Shown: positions 35,471 through 44,526, counted from the first letter of the stretch. The stretch is DNA of 64,000 nt from Candidatus Hodarchaeota archaeon (GCA_016839815.1 JAEOTM010000143.1:26461-90460), one strand, 5' to 3'. Notes: generated from the sequence alone by a model not told the origin. Made by a program: numbers and translations.

Positions 35471-36172
35471 CTATTCAAATGAGTGTTGATCTAAATTTTG
35501 AAACTTCAGTGAAGATTTTTCATTTGGGACCTGTTCGTCTAATTTAACTATCTCAATATTTTCTAGCCCTGAATTCTCCAGCTGTTCAAGGAGCATCTTT
35601 TCGGTAGAAGCCTGATCGTAACCCAAAGCAATAGTATCGGGTTCATATTCGATTACAGTCTCTAGGAATTTGGATTGGTCAGGGCTTCCTTTAGCGGTAA
35701 TATCTACGACTAATAATTCTTCTAAGAGTTTCATTCGATTGACTTGACTATTCAATGGTAATCTTCCTTTGGTTGATTCTACCATCTCATCAGAAGCCAC
35801 TACAACTATAAGAATATCTCCTCCCTTTTTAGCCGCTTTCAAAGTTTTAATATGCCCTAAATGTATGATATCAAAAACTCCTCCAGTTAAAACGACTTTT
35901 AAATTATTTTTTCCTCCTTGAGTCAACTTGAAATGATTAGTGGGTTTAGCTAGTCTTTTAATTAGATTCATACTTGTTAAAACTGAAAGTAGTGCTTTTC
36001 CTTCCTCTAAAGTGCGGTCAAGCTTAATTGAAAAATCTTCAACCGTAAATGAGCCTTTTTCAACAGTTAATAAGTATGCTACCTTCAAAAACTCTTTTAA
36101 CAAAGATTGAAATAAGCTTCCTCTTTCTACACCAGCATTCACTAAATTGACACCTTCAATTTCAATTTTCAA
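35471..36172 (-). CDS. ribL: FMN adenylyltransferase (FAD synthase, RibL type) with N-terminal winged-helix-like domain
   Basis: A 233-residue cytidylyltransferase-like enzyme. The catalytic part begins at about residue 93: VVLTGGVFDIIHLGHIKTL carries the HxGH motif, with ALGYDQASTEKMLLEQL near the end. Archaeal RibL proteins are usually about 150 residues; here some 90 extra N-terminal residues (SLLKEFLKVAYLLTVEKGSF, LLSVLTSMNLIKRLAKP) look like a winged helix. The start is TTG. It is convergent with ribK, so riboflavin to FMN to FAD is coded in one spot. A glycerol-3-phosphate cytidylyltransferase is the alternative, made unlikely by context. Confidence 0.82.
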   Translation of the reverse strand: MKIEIEGVNLVNAGVERGSLFQSLLKEFLKVAYLLTVEKGSFTVEDFSIKLDRTLEEGKALLSVLTSMNLIKRLAKPTNHFKLTQGGKNNLKVVLTGGVFDIIHLGHIKTLKAAKKGGDILIVVVASDEMVESTKGRLPLNSQVNRMKLLEELLVVDITAKGSPDQSKFLETVIEYEPDTIALGYDQASTEKMLLEQLENSGLENIEIVKLDEQVPNEKSSLKFQNLDQHSFE

Positions 36173-36190
36173 AACTATTACATAAATCTA

Positions 36191-37009
36191 CTAGTCATTT
36201 CTAGTGTTTTTAATTGGATTTTTTACTCCCCATAAAACTGCAAGAGCTTCAACCTCTGCGAAATGCAATTTATCCGCACAGATTATTAGTGCTTGAGGGG
36301 GCCCAATGTTTAACCATGAGGTTGAATTCGCTACATCCTCCAATGAGCCTGCTTTAGTAAATTCATCCTGATACCCTAATTTTGCTAGACCAATTCCTAT
36401 ATTAAAATCATTGATGACATTTTCTTGAATTTCTGTTTCTAGATCAAATAATATTGAGATGGCCTCATCAATGGACAGAAATTTGTTTTCAAGAATATCT
36501 ATATCAAGGAGAACTAGTGTATGAGCATCAATAGTTTTGTTCTGTTGAATGATTCTGTAAGGAAATTCACTTTTATTAGTACGGAAGGGACAGGTTACTG
36601 TTCGACCAAAACTATAAGAAGAAAGACCAGAAACAGAAGCAGCGGCAGAAATAACCGATGAATTATGAATAAGCTTGCAATTATAGTCCCTTTTCATAGC
36701 AGCTATACGTATGGAATTATGAGTTGTTGCGACAAAGGGATCACCAGAAATGAGAATAGCAGCGGATTTTCCTTTAATCTTCTCAAGAAAAGTATCTTCT
36801 TCATCTTCTATGTCTTTTCTAGTTATGGGGATGATCTTTGCGGGAATCTGTTTCCAAACTTCAGGTTTTTCTTGAGAAAAGAAATTTGTATATGATTCCA
36901 CAAAGATAAAGTCTACGTTTTTCAAAACTTCGAGAGCTTGTAGTGTACAGCTATTAAATCCATTAAGACCCATTCCAATAAAGTATAAATTGGTATTGGA
37001 GACTTTCAA
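36191..37009 (-). CDS. dphB: Diphthine synthase
   Basis: A 272-residue SAM-dependent tetrapyrrole-methylase-fold enzyme that methylates the histidine-derived residue on elongation factor 2 during diphthamide synthesis. The start LYFIGMGLNGFNSCTLQALEVL and the segment FVESYTNFF are characteristic of Dph5. AAILISGDPFVATTHNSIRI, YNCKLIHNSSVISAAASVSGLSSYSFG and VTCPFRTNK complete the pattern. The start codon is TTG. It is 18 bases upstream of ribL on the same strand. Confidence 0.94.
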   Translation of the reverse strand: MKVSNTNLYFIGMGLNGFNSCTLQALEVLKNVDFIFVESYTNFFSQEKPEVWKQIPAKIIPITRKDIEDEEDTFLEKIKGKSAAILISGDPFVATTHNSIRIAAMKRDYNCKLIHNSSVISAAASVSGLSSYSFGRTVTCPFRTNKSEFPYRIIQQNKTIDAHTLVLLDIDILENKFLSIDEAISILFDLETEIQENVINDFNIGIGLAKLGYQDEFTKAGSLEDVANSTSWLNIGPPQALIICADKLHFAEVEALAVLWGVKNPIKNTRND

Positions 37010-37051
37010 GAGAGATCATCTAATACGAAGAACTTTTTTTGTATGATACTC

Positions 37052-37444
37052 CTATTCTTCGGAGCAATGACTACTATAATCTTCTGGAGACATTAGTTTA
37101 TTCCAATCAGATTCAAGATCGGAAGGTTTCATTTTAACCAGCCAAGCCGAGTATGGATCTTGGTTAACTTTTTCAGGAGCACCTACAACTTCTTCATTTA
37201 CTTCAATTACTTCTCCACTAATTGGAGCGACAAGATCTGACACAGCTTTTACACTTTCAATCGAACCAATAACCTCTTTGAAGCTAAATGTTTCTCCCAC
37301 TTCAGGGAGTTCAATATAGACTACATCCTTGAGAGTTTTTTGAGCAAAATCAGTTACTCCAACTAAAACGAATTCCCCGTCACGTTTCGCCCAATCATGT
37401 TCTGGTAAATATCTAAATTCAGGTAAAACTTTGTAAGACATCAA
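37052..37444 (-). CDS. gcvH: Glycine cleavage system H protein
   Basis: A 130-residue lipoyl carrier. The entry PEHDWAKRDGEFVLVGVTDFAQ, the lipoylation region GSIESVKAVSDLVAPISGEV with Lys in ESVKA, and the end WLVKMKPSDLESDW are textbook GcvH. It shuttles aminomethyl from GcvP to GcvT and electrons to lipoamide dehydrogenase; the last is not in the window. Tandem ATG codons begin the gene. It has 42 bases to dphB downstream and 115 bases of spacer upstream. Confidence 0.96.
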   Translation of the reverse strand: MMSYKVLPEFRYLPEHDWAKRDGEFVLVGVTDFAQKTLKDVVYIELPEVGETFSFKEVIGSIESVKAVSDLVAPISGEVIEVNEEVVGAPEKVNQDPYSAWLVKMKPSDLESDWNKLMSPEDYSSHCSEE

Positions 37445-37559
37445 AATACGTCCTATATTTAATTTTATTAGGAAAATGATCTACGACCAGAAAAATAACG
37501 AGAATATTTATCTGTTATTAGAAAATAACAATGATATTCTTGTCAGTTTAGGTTCCAGA

Positions 37560-38042
37560 TTAAATATTTTCCTCCCATATTTTGTCTCCTAGATAGTGAA
37601 GATTCTTTATACTTTTCCCTTTTGAATTTAACAGATCTTTAGAAGAAAGTAAGCTTTTACCAACACATAATGCTGAATCCTGTGGATTAGTTATTATAAC
37701 GATAGAGTTTTCATCAAATTCATTGTCAATTTTTACAATTCCTTGTGAAAAAATATCTGCACCATTAATTACGAATCTCACAGCACCATTGTCAACTTGA
37801 ATTTTAGGAAATTCCAATTCAGGGTGTTTACGAATGAATTTCAAGGAAGGTAAATAGATATTTTCAAATGAGAAAAAAACAATATGCTGGTTTTGGTCTA
37901 GTAGATAACTTCTATTATTCTTTTCATCTGTTAATACAAACTGGACGTGATTCTTCAACTTATTTTGAGGAAATCCTGGAACTGAAATTGCAGAGAGTAT
38001 TTTTTTTTTCTGTTTCGACCCTAATTCTTTTCTAAATGACAT
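37560..38042 (-). CDS. PUA domain protein, MCT-1/Tma20-like
   Basis: A 160-residue protein. The C-terminal PUA domain (about 78-155) shows FPKIQVDNGAVRFVINGADI, then SQGIVKIDNEFDENSIVII, ALCVGKSLLSSKDLL and GKSIKNLHYLGDKIW, as in MCT-1/Tma20. The N-terminal 75 residues match the pre-PUA domain. The eukaryotic proteins act with DENR in reinitiation and ribosome recycling; archaeal versions are probably also translation factors. It follows the FttA gene by 22 bases on the same strand, an RNA-linked pair. Confidence 0.85.
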   Translation of the reverse strand: MSFRKELGSKQKKKILSAISVPGFPQNKLKNHVQFVLTDEKNNRSYLLDQNQHIVFFSFENIYLPSLKFIRKHPELEFPKIQVDNGAVRFVINGADIFSQGIVKIDNEFDENSIVIITNPQDSALCVGKSLLSSKDLLNSKGKSIKNLHYLGDKIWEENI

Positions 38043-38064
38043 TTTTACATCCTAATATCTTTGA

Positions 38065-39993
38065 TTACTTAAACCGTAGGGTTTCCAGATTATAAGGAAC
38101 TTTTACTTTAACATGATACCTTTTTGATAGCGATTGAGCAAGGGACTGGGATTTATTTCGTAGACCATGCATTAGAATTACCTGTTCAGGTTTTGGATTT
38201 AATTCACGAAAGAAATTCATAATTTCTCCCCTATCAGAATGCCCACTAAATCCATCAATTTGATGAATATCCATATTCACTCTCATCATTTTCATTCTCC
38301 CATCCTCAATACTACGGATTTCTTTTACTCCAGAAGAAATTCTTCTACCTAAAGTTCCTTCGGCTTGATAGCTAACAAATACAATAGAATTTCGTGAATC
38401 TTCAGCCATTTTTTTGAAGTAATCAACAGAATTTCCTCCAGTAAGCATTCCAGATGTTGCTAAAATTACGGCAGGTTCTCCATGAAGAAGCCCTGTTCTT
38501 TCCTTTTGTTTCACTTGATGGAAAATTTCGGATAGAAAGGGATTTTGCCCTTCATTAAATATCTGATCTTGTAAGTACGATGATAGATATTCAGGATGAC
38601 AAGAATGAATCGCTGCTGCTTCAGCAATAAGCCCATCTAAATATATTGGAACTTTAACGAGTTGTCTCCGTTTATAGTAGTGCGCCAATACAATCATTAA
38701 TTCTTGTGCTCTACCAACGGCTAGTGTTGGAATAAGAACTTTACCACCGCGCTTTACAGTCTGATTAATAATTTTTATTAATTGAATTTCAGCATCTTCT
38801 CTTCTTGGCATAACATCACGAGGACCTCCATATGTAGACTCCATGATTATAGTTTCTAATCTTGGAAATCGCGTGTTTGCACGATCTAGTAATCGTGACC
38901 GTTTCCCTTTGAAATCATTTGCTACTGCGAGATTATATTTTCCATCACCAATGTGAAGATGTAGGATTGAAGAACCCAGAATGTGTCCTGCAGGAGTCAT
39001 AGTTAGTCTTACATCATCACTAAGGTCTGTTACTTCCCCGTACCTTCTAGTAATTGTATGTAGGATCATATCCCGAATATTTTTCTGACTGTAAGGAACA
39101 AGTTTATTTTCTCTTTCAGATACTTCAATGTAATCCTTTTGTAACAAAGTCATTAATGAGAGTGTTGCATCATTCACATACACTGGACCCCGATACCCCC
39201 ATTTATACAGGTACGGAACTAAACCACTATGATCAAGATGGGCATGGGTAATAAGAACTGCATCTAATTGTGCGATGTCGAATTCTGGAGCACTAAAATA
39301 TGGAAACATATCCCCAGGATCACGTGCGCCTACATTTAAACCAGAATCAATTAAAATTTTCGTTTCAGCTGTTTCCAAGAGCATGCAGGATCTTCCTACC
39401 TCGGAAAAACCACCTAAACCGGTTAAACGAACATAATTGTCTTGTATTACCCGAGGACGATGAATTCGCTTACCAATATTAAGTAATGCGTTCTTTCGTT
39501 TATCTGATTCCTTGGTAAGAGTGTAACGAATTGTATTTATCAGTTGTGACTGAATAGGGGGTGATCTAACCACTTTAGGTCTCCAAGATATCTCTCTAGC
39601 GATTTCACGAAGAGTAGTTCCACTTCTACCAATAACAGCACCTGGTTTCTTCGCTTCAATAATAACTTCTCCTAATTCATCATCGAAGATAATATTAGTA
39701 ATTTCAGCGTTTTCTGGAACAATTTCACGTATTCTAGCTTTAGCCTCTTCTTTTTCTCTCCTTACTGAGACATCAGAGCGAATAACTATACGCTTTCGGA
39801 GAGTTTTTGCGAGACTTTTTACAACATCTCCATTTTCCATTAATACAGTTGGATTCAATGAATAGAGAACAACAAAAGGACCTTCAAATTCAACGTTAGA
39901 AATCTGAGCATTTGGGGGTAAAGCATTTATTAAATCCGCTTTAAGATGATCGATTGCTGATTCACGACTATATTTCGTATGTTTATTGGCCAT
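38065..39993 (-). CDS. fttA: Beta-CASP ribonuclease and transcription termination factor FttA (aCPSF1)
   Basis: A 642-residue protein of the usual length. Residues 1-180 hold two KH-like domains, the second with GAVIGRSGTTLREIA. The metallo-beta-lactamase core has the zinc motif ITHAHLDHSGLVPYLYKWG, TPAGHILGSS and the beta-CASP part with MESTYGG, ILATSGMLTGG and FSGHSDRGEIM, ending in MHGLRNKSQSLAQSL. It is the archaeal homologue of CPSF73: it cuts nascent RNA after U-rich sites and terminates transcription. It is the first gene of fttA-PUA. Confidence 0.96.
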   Translation of the reverse strand: MANKHTKYSRESAIDHLKADLINALPPNAQISNVEFEGPFVVLYSLNPTVLMENGDVVKSLAKTLRKRIVIRSDVSVRREKEEAKARIREIVPENAEITNIIFDDELGEVIIEAKKPGAVIGRSGTTLREIAREISWRPKVVRSPPIQSQLINTIRYTLTKESDKRKNALLNIGKRIHRPRVIQDNYVRLTGLGGFSEVGRSCMLLETAETKILIDSGLNVGARDPGDMFPYFSAPEFDIAQLDAVLITHAHLDHSGLVPYLYKWGYRGPVYVNDATLSLMTLLQKDYIEVSERENKLVPYSQKNIRDMILHTITRRYGEVTDLSDDVRLTMTPAGHILGSSILHLHIGDGKYNLAVANDFKGKRSRLLDRANTRFPRLETIIMESTYGGPRDVMPRREDAEIQLIKIINQTVKRGGKVLIPTLAVGRAQELMIVLAHYYKRRQLVKVPIYLDGLIAEAAAIHSCHPEYLSSYLQDQIFNEGQNPFLSEIFHQVKQKERTGLLHGEPAVILATSGMLTGGNSVDYFKKMAEDSRNSIVFVSYQAEGTLGRRISSGVKEIRSIEDGRMKMMRVNMDIHQIDGFSGHSDRGEIMNFFRELNPKPEQVILMHGLRNKSQSLAQSLSKRYHVKVKVPYNLETLRFK

Positions 39994-40232
39994 TCAAGTT
40001 TCTATCCTTTAGATTTAATTTTTCTGTATTTTTTGTTTTAGTTATGCCCAATGCGATCTGAAATCACTAAATAATCTGTTATTGAAAGGTATTCATCTCT
40101 CTATGAGTGAATCAACTTGATATCAATGAATTGGGATTCTAGAGAACAATTTAATACCTGGAGAGGGGTTAAATTATACTGATTATTGTTTTTTACTAGT
40201 TATATTCTGAATGATTGGGAATGCCTTAATAT

Positions 40233-40267
40233 AATAAGGAATGGGGGGATTTCCTTTATTCTTTTTT
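40233..40267 (+). terminator. Hairpin followed by oligo-T, possible terminator of an unseen transcript
   Basis: AATAAGGAA, a G-rich loop TGGGGGGAT and TTCCTTTATT form an imperfect stem, followed at once by CTTTTTTC on the plus strand. No plus-strand gene ends here, so it might terminate an unannotated RNA. Confidence 0.3.
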
Positions 40268-40476
40268 CGCTCCATATTGTAATTGAAGAGTATAATCCTA
40301 CCTAGTTATAATTTAATACCTTATAGGCAAGATACAAATTTAGGAAATATTAGAATGGATACAAGAAACCATTACAAGATTTAACATAATTCCCCGAAGA
40401 GAAATTTGATTCTTTGCTTTAAATTCCTCTGTTCTCTCCCCCGCACACAGAAGTTTTTAAGGATTGCGTCATTAAT

Positions 40477-40485
40477 CTTATAAAG
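40477..40485 (+). promoter_or_regulatory. TATA box of egsA
   Basis: CTTATAAAG is centred about 29 bases before the ATG at 40510, which fits a nearly leaderless archaeal transcript. Confidence 0.55.
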
Positions 40486-40509
40486 CCGAGATTAAGAGTT
40501 AGATTCATA

Positions 40510-41592
40510 ATGCCGGGATCAGAGATTTTAGAATCGATCGTACCAAGATCAATTATTATTGGAAATTCAATTCTTAATAAAATCCCGCAAATAATTGTGT
40601 CTTTGAGATTCAAACCTAAAGTAATGGTACTTACTGGTACCAAAACGCGTCATATTATAGGGGAGGAAATTTATGCCGTTTTAGAACAAGAAGATATCAC
40701 CTTTGATACCTTGATTGTCGAAGAGGCTTCCCTTGAAGCAGCCAGTACTTATCAGGACAGTGTGAGAGATACAAATTCAAATATTCTCATTTGCGCTGGG
40801 GGAGGTAAAGTGATTGATGTGGGTAAATACTGTTCCTTTAAAGCTAGTGAGAAGACAGAATTAATATCCGTACCAACTACAGCATCTCATGATGGAATTG
40901 CTTCCCCTTTTATCTTTTTAAACGATCCTACTGAAAAATATATTGGAGAAAGCCGACCCCCAGTTGCCATTGTGGCGGATATTGACAAAATTATTCAGCA
41001 TCCAGACTTACCTAGATATTTAGCTGCTGGTGTCGGTGATACTGTAGGAAAAATGACAGCAATCTGGGATTGGAGGTATGCACATCGTATCAAATCGGTA
41101 AGATTTTCTCGCTTTGTGGGAGGTGTTCTGCAGAGTGCTGATTCCTTATTCCAAAATCAAGTATCAGAGGCACTAGTAGATCAAGAAAACGCGATTAAAG
41201 TGGTATTAAAAGCATTACTGATTGCAGGAGTTCTCATGGGAACATCTAATGATATAAGAGTCGGATACGGCTCCGAACACTTATTTTCTCAAGCTTTACA
41301 CTCTGAAACCCCCGATAACGACATTCTTCATGGAGAACGAGTCGCAATGGGTACAATTCTGATGGCAAAATTACAGGGCCAAGATTATCAACAAATTATT
41401 AATATATTAGAAGCCGCAGGGTGTCCAACCAATATTGATGAACTAGAGGAAGAAATCGATCCAGACGCAATTGTAAATGCTTTACAAAAAGCACATAGAG
41501 TTGATTCAATTTATACAATCCTAGGTGAAACGGGATTATCAAAGAAGGCAGCTGAAACACTTGCGCTTCAAACGAATGTGATATCGAGTTAA
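40510..41592 (+). CDS. egsA: sn-Glycerol-1-phosphate dehydrogenase
   Basis: A 360-residue NAD(P)-dependent enzyme that makes sn-glycerol 1-phosphate, the backbone of archaeal lipids. Visible motifs are the nucleotide-binding ILICAGGGKVIDVGKY, the family mark SVPTTASHDGIASPFIF with a zinc-ligand Asp, and zinc His residues in RVGYGSEHLFSQAL and LHGERVAMGTI. It is the clearest single sign of archaeal membranes here, which matters for the archaeal versus eukaryotic lipid question in Asgard archaea. It has its own TATA box and precedes the TrmI-JAMM gene cluster by about 85 bases. Confidence 0.95.
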   Translation: MPGSEILESIVPRSIIIGNSILNKIPQIIVSLRFKPKVMVLTGTKTRHIIGEEIYAVLEQEDITFDTLIVEEASLEAASTYQDSVRDTNSNILICAGGGKVIDVGKYCSFKASEKTELISVPTTASHDGIASPFIFLNDPTEKYIGESRPPVAIVADIDKIIQHPDLPRYLAAGVGDTVGKMTAIWDWRYAHRIKSVRFSRFVGGVLQSADSLFQNQVSEALVDQENAIKVVLKALLIAGVLMGTSNDIRVGYGSEHLFSQALHSETPDNDILHGERVAMGTILMAKLQGQDYQQIINILEAAGCPTNIDELEEEIDPDAIVNALQKAHRVDSIYTILGETGLSKKAAETLALQTNVISS

Positions 41593-41677
41593 AAAATTCA
41601 TGTAACTCACAGTTGAGGAGATTGTCTAGCTGTATTTTTAAGTGAAAAACTCAATATTCAATCATCGGCGATTTGAG

Positions 41678-42409
41678 ATGTCTACAAAAACAGAGAGTCC
41701 AGTTATCGGAATAACAATTAGTATTTTCACCGATGCAGGACCTCAGGTTATCTTCAATTCAGCTGAAAAACATGTATCAGAAGACCAAGCATTTAATCTT
41801 TCTATTCGAATAATGACACTTATAGGAGAGGAGATAAGTGGAGATATATATGGACCATTACCTGTTCCTTCAAATGAGGAATATTTATGCTTGGCTTATG
41901 CATTCTTCGTAAAATCGACTTTCACCACAGATCCACGTTTGAATAATAGGCCTTCTGTAATCTGTGTTATCTTCCAAAGACAACTAAAACGCATTGTATC
42001 ACATGCTCAAGGACTAATTCTTTCATATTTATCAAATGTAACCCCCGACATTTTCCAGACAGAAGATGACTTCATTCCTGAAAAAATTAAGGAGATTGAC
42101 ACACGGTTAACCGCACTCATAAGTACAAACCCAATTAGAATTTATCGTGTCTCAAAAGATAAGCTTATTGAGCATATTGATCCTGTTATGATCCCATCCG
42201 ATGCCTATGTAGTTGCAGACCTTGAGAAAAAAACTCTATTCGTCTTATACGATCAGCATTTGTCTCCTGTGAGAAAAAGAAACGTAAGTATCATGATTGA
42301 TTCATTAAATGAGAAAGAGTATCGCCGTGGTTTCAACAAACGAATAATCGACTCAGAAGAGGAAAAAGAACAACTCCTGAATTTTTTTGGGCTAAAAACT
42401 AAAATATAG
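41678..42409 (+). CDS. Unknown protein, first gene of the TrmI-JAMM cluster
   Basis: About 243 residues from the ATG I prefer; the track uses a GTG at 41642 that adds twelve basic residues. I do not recognise the family. Residues 5-130 alternate strands and helices (VIGITISIFTDAGPQVIF, AFNLSIRIMTLIGEEI, EYLCLAYAFFVKSTFTTDPR), a pattern loosely like longin-type domains of trafficking proteins, though this is weak. Residues 150-215 form a second alpha/beta part, and the end is charged. No signal or membrane segment. It ends 13 bases before the next gene and is surely co-transcribed with it. Confidence 0.6.
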   Translation: MSTKTESPVIGITISIFTDAGPQVIFNSAEKHVSEDQAFNLSIRIMTLIGEEISGDIYGPLPVPSNEEYLCLAYAFFVKSTFTTDPRLNNRPSVICVIFQRQLKRIVSHAQGLILSYLSNVTPDIFQTEDDFIPEKIKEIDTRLTALISTNPIRIYRVSKDKLIEHIDPVMIPSDAYVVADLEKKTLFVLYDQHLSPVRKRNVSIMIDSLNEKEYRRGFNKRIIDSEEEKEQLLNFFGLKTKI

Positions 42410-42422
42410 GAAGGAATGAAAG

Positions 42423-42809
42423 ATGGAGCTTCCAGGTGCATATAGAATTGAATTATCGAACTTTATTGATCTGGTACGTTTAATTACGAGTTCCAGTCCA
42501 GATAGACCTTCTACGATCTTTAAATGGAAAAGTCAAGATGGAACGTATTATTATGGAACCTTTGCCATTTTTCCTGGATATTTTGATTACCGGTCATTAC
42601 CTGTTCTATTTTTTATAACCACAGAGTCTGAACTGGAAGGAAAAGGGCAAGGATTAGTCCGTTATGACCTACAGGAATCGGATAATCAAATCTCTTTCTT
42701 GAAGTTTTTAAAAGAACAGGATTTAGAAAATGCACATACTGGGTTGATTCGATTTATCCCAATCATTAATCTTAAATCACCCCCAACAATATTTACAGAT
42801 TCAGCCTGA
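42423..42809 (+). CDS. Unknown small protein, second gene of the TrmI-JAMM cluster
   Basis: A 128-residue soluble protein that I do not recognise. It seems to be a strand-rich domain (FKWKSQDGTYYYGTFAIFPGYF, SLPVLFFITTESELEGKGQGLV) with one helix (ISFLKFLKEQDLE). ATG start with GGAAGG about ten bases before it. Gaps of 13 and 9 bases to its neighbours point to an operon. A structural partner of a neighbouring gene product is possible but unproven. Confidence 0.6.
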   Translation: MELPGAYRIELSNFIDLVRLITSSSPDRPSTIFKWKSQDGTYYYGTFAIFPGYFDYRSLPVLFFITTESELEGKGQGLVRYDLQESDNQISFLKFLKEQDLENAHTGLIRFIPIINLKSPPTIFTDSA

Positions 42810-42818
42810 GAGGACACT

Positions 42819-43598
42819 ATGCTCACCGAAGGGAGTATTGTAAGAGCTTTCGAAATTTCTGATAGAAATCCAAAGTCTTGGATATTTAAACTATTGAAAG
42901 ATGGAGAATATTCAACTCATCTTGGCCGAATAGATCATAATGCAATTATTGGACAAGAATACGGTAGTGTCATCACTTTAACTAAAGGTGAGATTATAGT
43001 CTTAAGACCCTCTCCTAGGGATTTTCTACGTTCCTTTAGACTAAAAACACAAATTATGTATGCTGATGATTGTGCAATTGCATGTAGCGTTGCGGGGATT
43101 GGGAATGGCATGTCTGTTGGAGAAGCTGGGACTGGATCGGGAGCTTTAACGACTTTTCTTGCATGGGCTGTGGCTCCAGATGGACATGTATACTCATTCG
43201 ACATAAATGAAAAACATCTATGTAATGCACAACAGAATCTTCAACTAACTGGCTTACAAGATAATATTACGTTCAAAATATTTGATATTCGTGAAAAATT
43301 TACGGTTCCCCCTCTTGATGCATTCTTTTTAGACTTTTCAACCCCTTTCGAGGCTATTGATACTGTCACCCCGAATTTAGCTGGTGGAGGGCATTTAATA
43401 TGCTTTGTACCCAATTGGGGACAGGTTGAGCAATCTGTTGAAAAAATCCAACAAAACTCGGAGCTTGCACTACAACAAGTTTTTGAAATCAATCGAAGAG
43501 ATTTCAATATTAACCCAAAGAAACATATAATGCGTCCATCATTTAGGTCGATTGTTTATTCAGGAATTATTATTCACGCAATTAAGATTCTCACCTAG
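42819..43598 (+). CDS. trmI: tRNA (adenine-N1)-methyltransferase TrmI
   Basis: A 259-residue SAM enzyme making m1A in the tRNA T-loop (57/58 in archaea). The N-terminal beta domain (GSIVRAFEISDRN, LGRIDHNAIIGQEYGSVI) is typical, motif I is GEAGTGSGALTTFLAWAV, then HVYSFDINEKHLCNAQQNL, and the catalytic-site region is DAFFLDFSTPFEAID. The family more often has LDLPxP, so DFSTP is slightly unusual. It sits inside a four-gene run with two unknown genes and a JAMM protease. Confidence 0.9.
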   Translation: MLTEGSIVRAFEISDRNPKSWIFKLLKDGEYSTHLGRIDHNAIIGQEYGSVITLTKGEIIVLRPSPRDFLRSFRLKTQIMYADDCAIACSVAGIGNGMSVGEAGTGSGALTTFLAWAVAPDGHVYSFDINEKHLCNAQQNLQLTGLQDNITFKIFDIREKFTVPPLDAFFLDFSTPFEAIDTVTPNLAGGGHLICFVPNWGQVEQSVEKIQQNSELALQQVFEINRRDFNINPKKHIMRPSFRSIVYSGIIIHAIKILT

Positions 43599-43613
43599 TA
43601 TCGAGATGGCTTT

Positions 43614-44522
43614 ATGATTCAAATCCCAAAGGAAGTTTATCAAGATTTTCTCAGATTTGCTCTTGAGAATGCTAATCCTCTTAAAAAATCAAGATATTGG
43701 AGAGAATGTATAGGGTTAATCCTCGGTCGTATTGATGGAGAATCGATTATTGTAACTGATATTATTCCCATTGGTTCTGGTTCATCAGTCTTTGTAGACA
43801 TAAGTGATTATGAAAAAGTATTTTCGCTAATTTCTTTTGATCGAATAGATCAAGGTGAAGTGATAGTTGGTTGGGCTCATACTCATCCAGGTTTAGGGCT
43901 TTTTTTTTCAGGTACAGATATTGGAACCCAAATAACATACCAAAGCATGCATCCGCTGGCATTTGGACTCGTCCTTGACCCAACCAAGGTTAATCCTTTT
44001 TCTCCTGGTTTTAATCTTTACAGAGTAGATTCATCAACATCTCGTCCTTATACGGTTGATTTTCATTTTACAGAGGAATTTAATTATCTCTCAATTTATC
44101 AGCAATTGACACAAGAATTATTTGATGTAACTATACCTATTTCAGAGATGGTTCCCGAATTAAAAGCAGTTAATATGGTAACTTGGAAAAACATTACCCT
44201 TACCTTGGAAAAGCCTTCAAGTGTTCAAAAGAATACACCATTCCCAATAAAACTTACTCTAAAAATGTCACGATCTCAATTCTTCAGGGTATCCTACAAA
44301 CTTCGGATCTATAACGCAAAAATGAGTTCGATGCAGGATTTCGATGATTCTAATGAATATTTTCATGAAACATTTGATTCTGGGACATTAGCAATTTTTT
44401 CAATAGTTTCAGATAACCCAAATCAAATATATTTCCAGCTGGAACATATGAGGGTGACTGATTATAGACAAAAATATTATGATTCCCCTGCATTAGGAAT
44501 CGAAGTAGTTTCTAACGAATAG
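43614..44522 (+). CDS. JAMM/MPN+ metalloprotease, Rpn11/CSN5-like
   Basis: A 302-residue protein. Residues 1-170 form an MPN+ domain with the full zinc set: E31 (WRECIGLILG), H89 and H91 with S99 and D102 in GWAHTHPGLGLFFSGTDIGTQ. This core is strikingly like eukaryotic Rpn11 and CSN5 (GWYHSHPGxGCxLSGxD). Residues 185-302 form a second, strand-rich domain (ITLTLEKPSSVQKNTPFPI) not typical of Rpn11. It is predicted to remove ubiquitin-like proteins from targets. No ubiquitin, E1, E2 or E3 gene is in the window. It is the last gene of the cluster, 15 bases after trmI. Confidence 0.9.
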   Translation: MIQIPKEVYQDFLRFALENANPLKKSRYWRECIGLILGRIDGESIIVTDIIPIGSGSSVFVDISDYEKVFSLISFDRIDQGEVIVGWAHTHPGLGLFFSGTDIGTQITYQSMHPLAFGLVLDPTKVNPFSPGFNLYRVDSSTSRPYTVDFHFTEEFNYLSIYQQLTQELFDVTIPISEMVPELKAVNMVTWKNITLTLEKPSSVQKNTPFPIKLTLKMSRSQFFRVSYKLRIYNAKMSSMQDFDDSNEYFHETFDSGTLAIFSIVSDNPNQIYFQLEHMRVTDYRQKYYDSPALGIEVVSNE

Positions 44523-44526
44523 AATA

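Larger units (their letters stand above)
39994..40509. other. Divergent intergenic region between fttA and egsA
   Basis: A 516-base AT-rich stretch without a credible ORF; the 74-residue minus ORF at 40419-40643 only overlaps the egsA start. It contains the egsA TATA box and a hairpin with a T-tract at 40233-40267. Room for a small RNA exists but I cannot demonstrate one. Confidence 0.6.
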
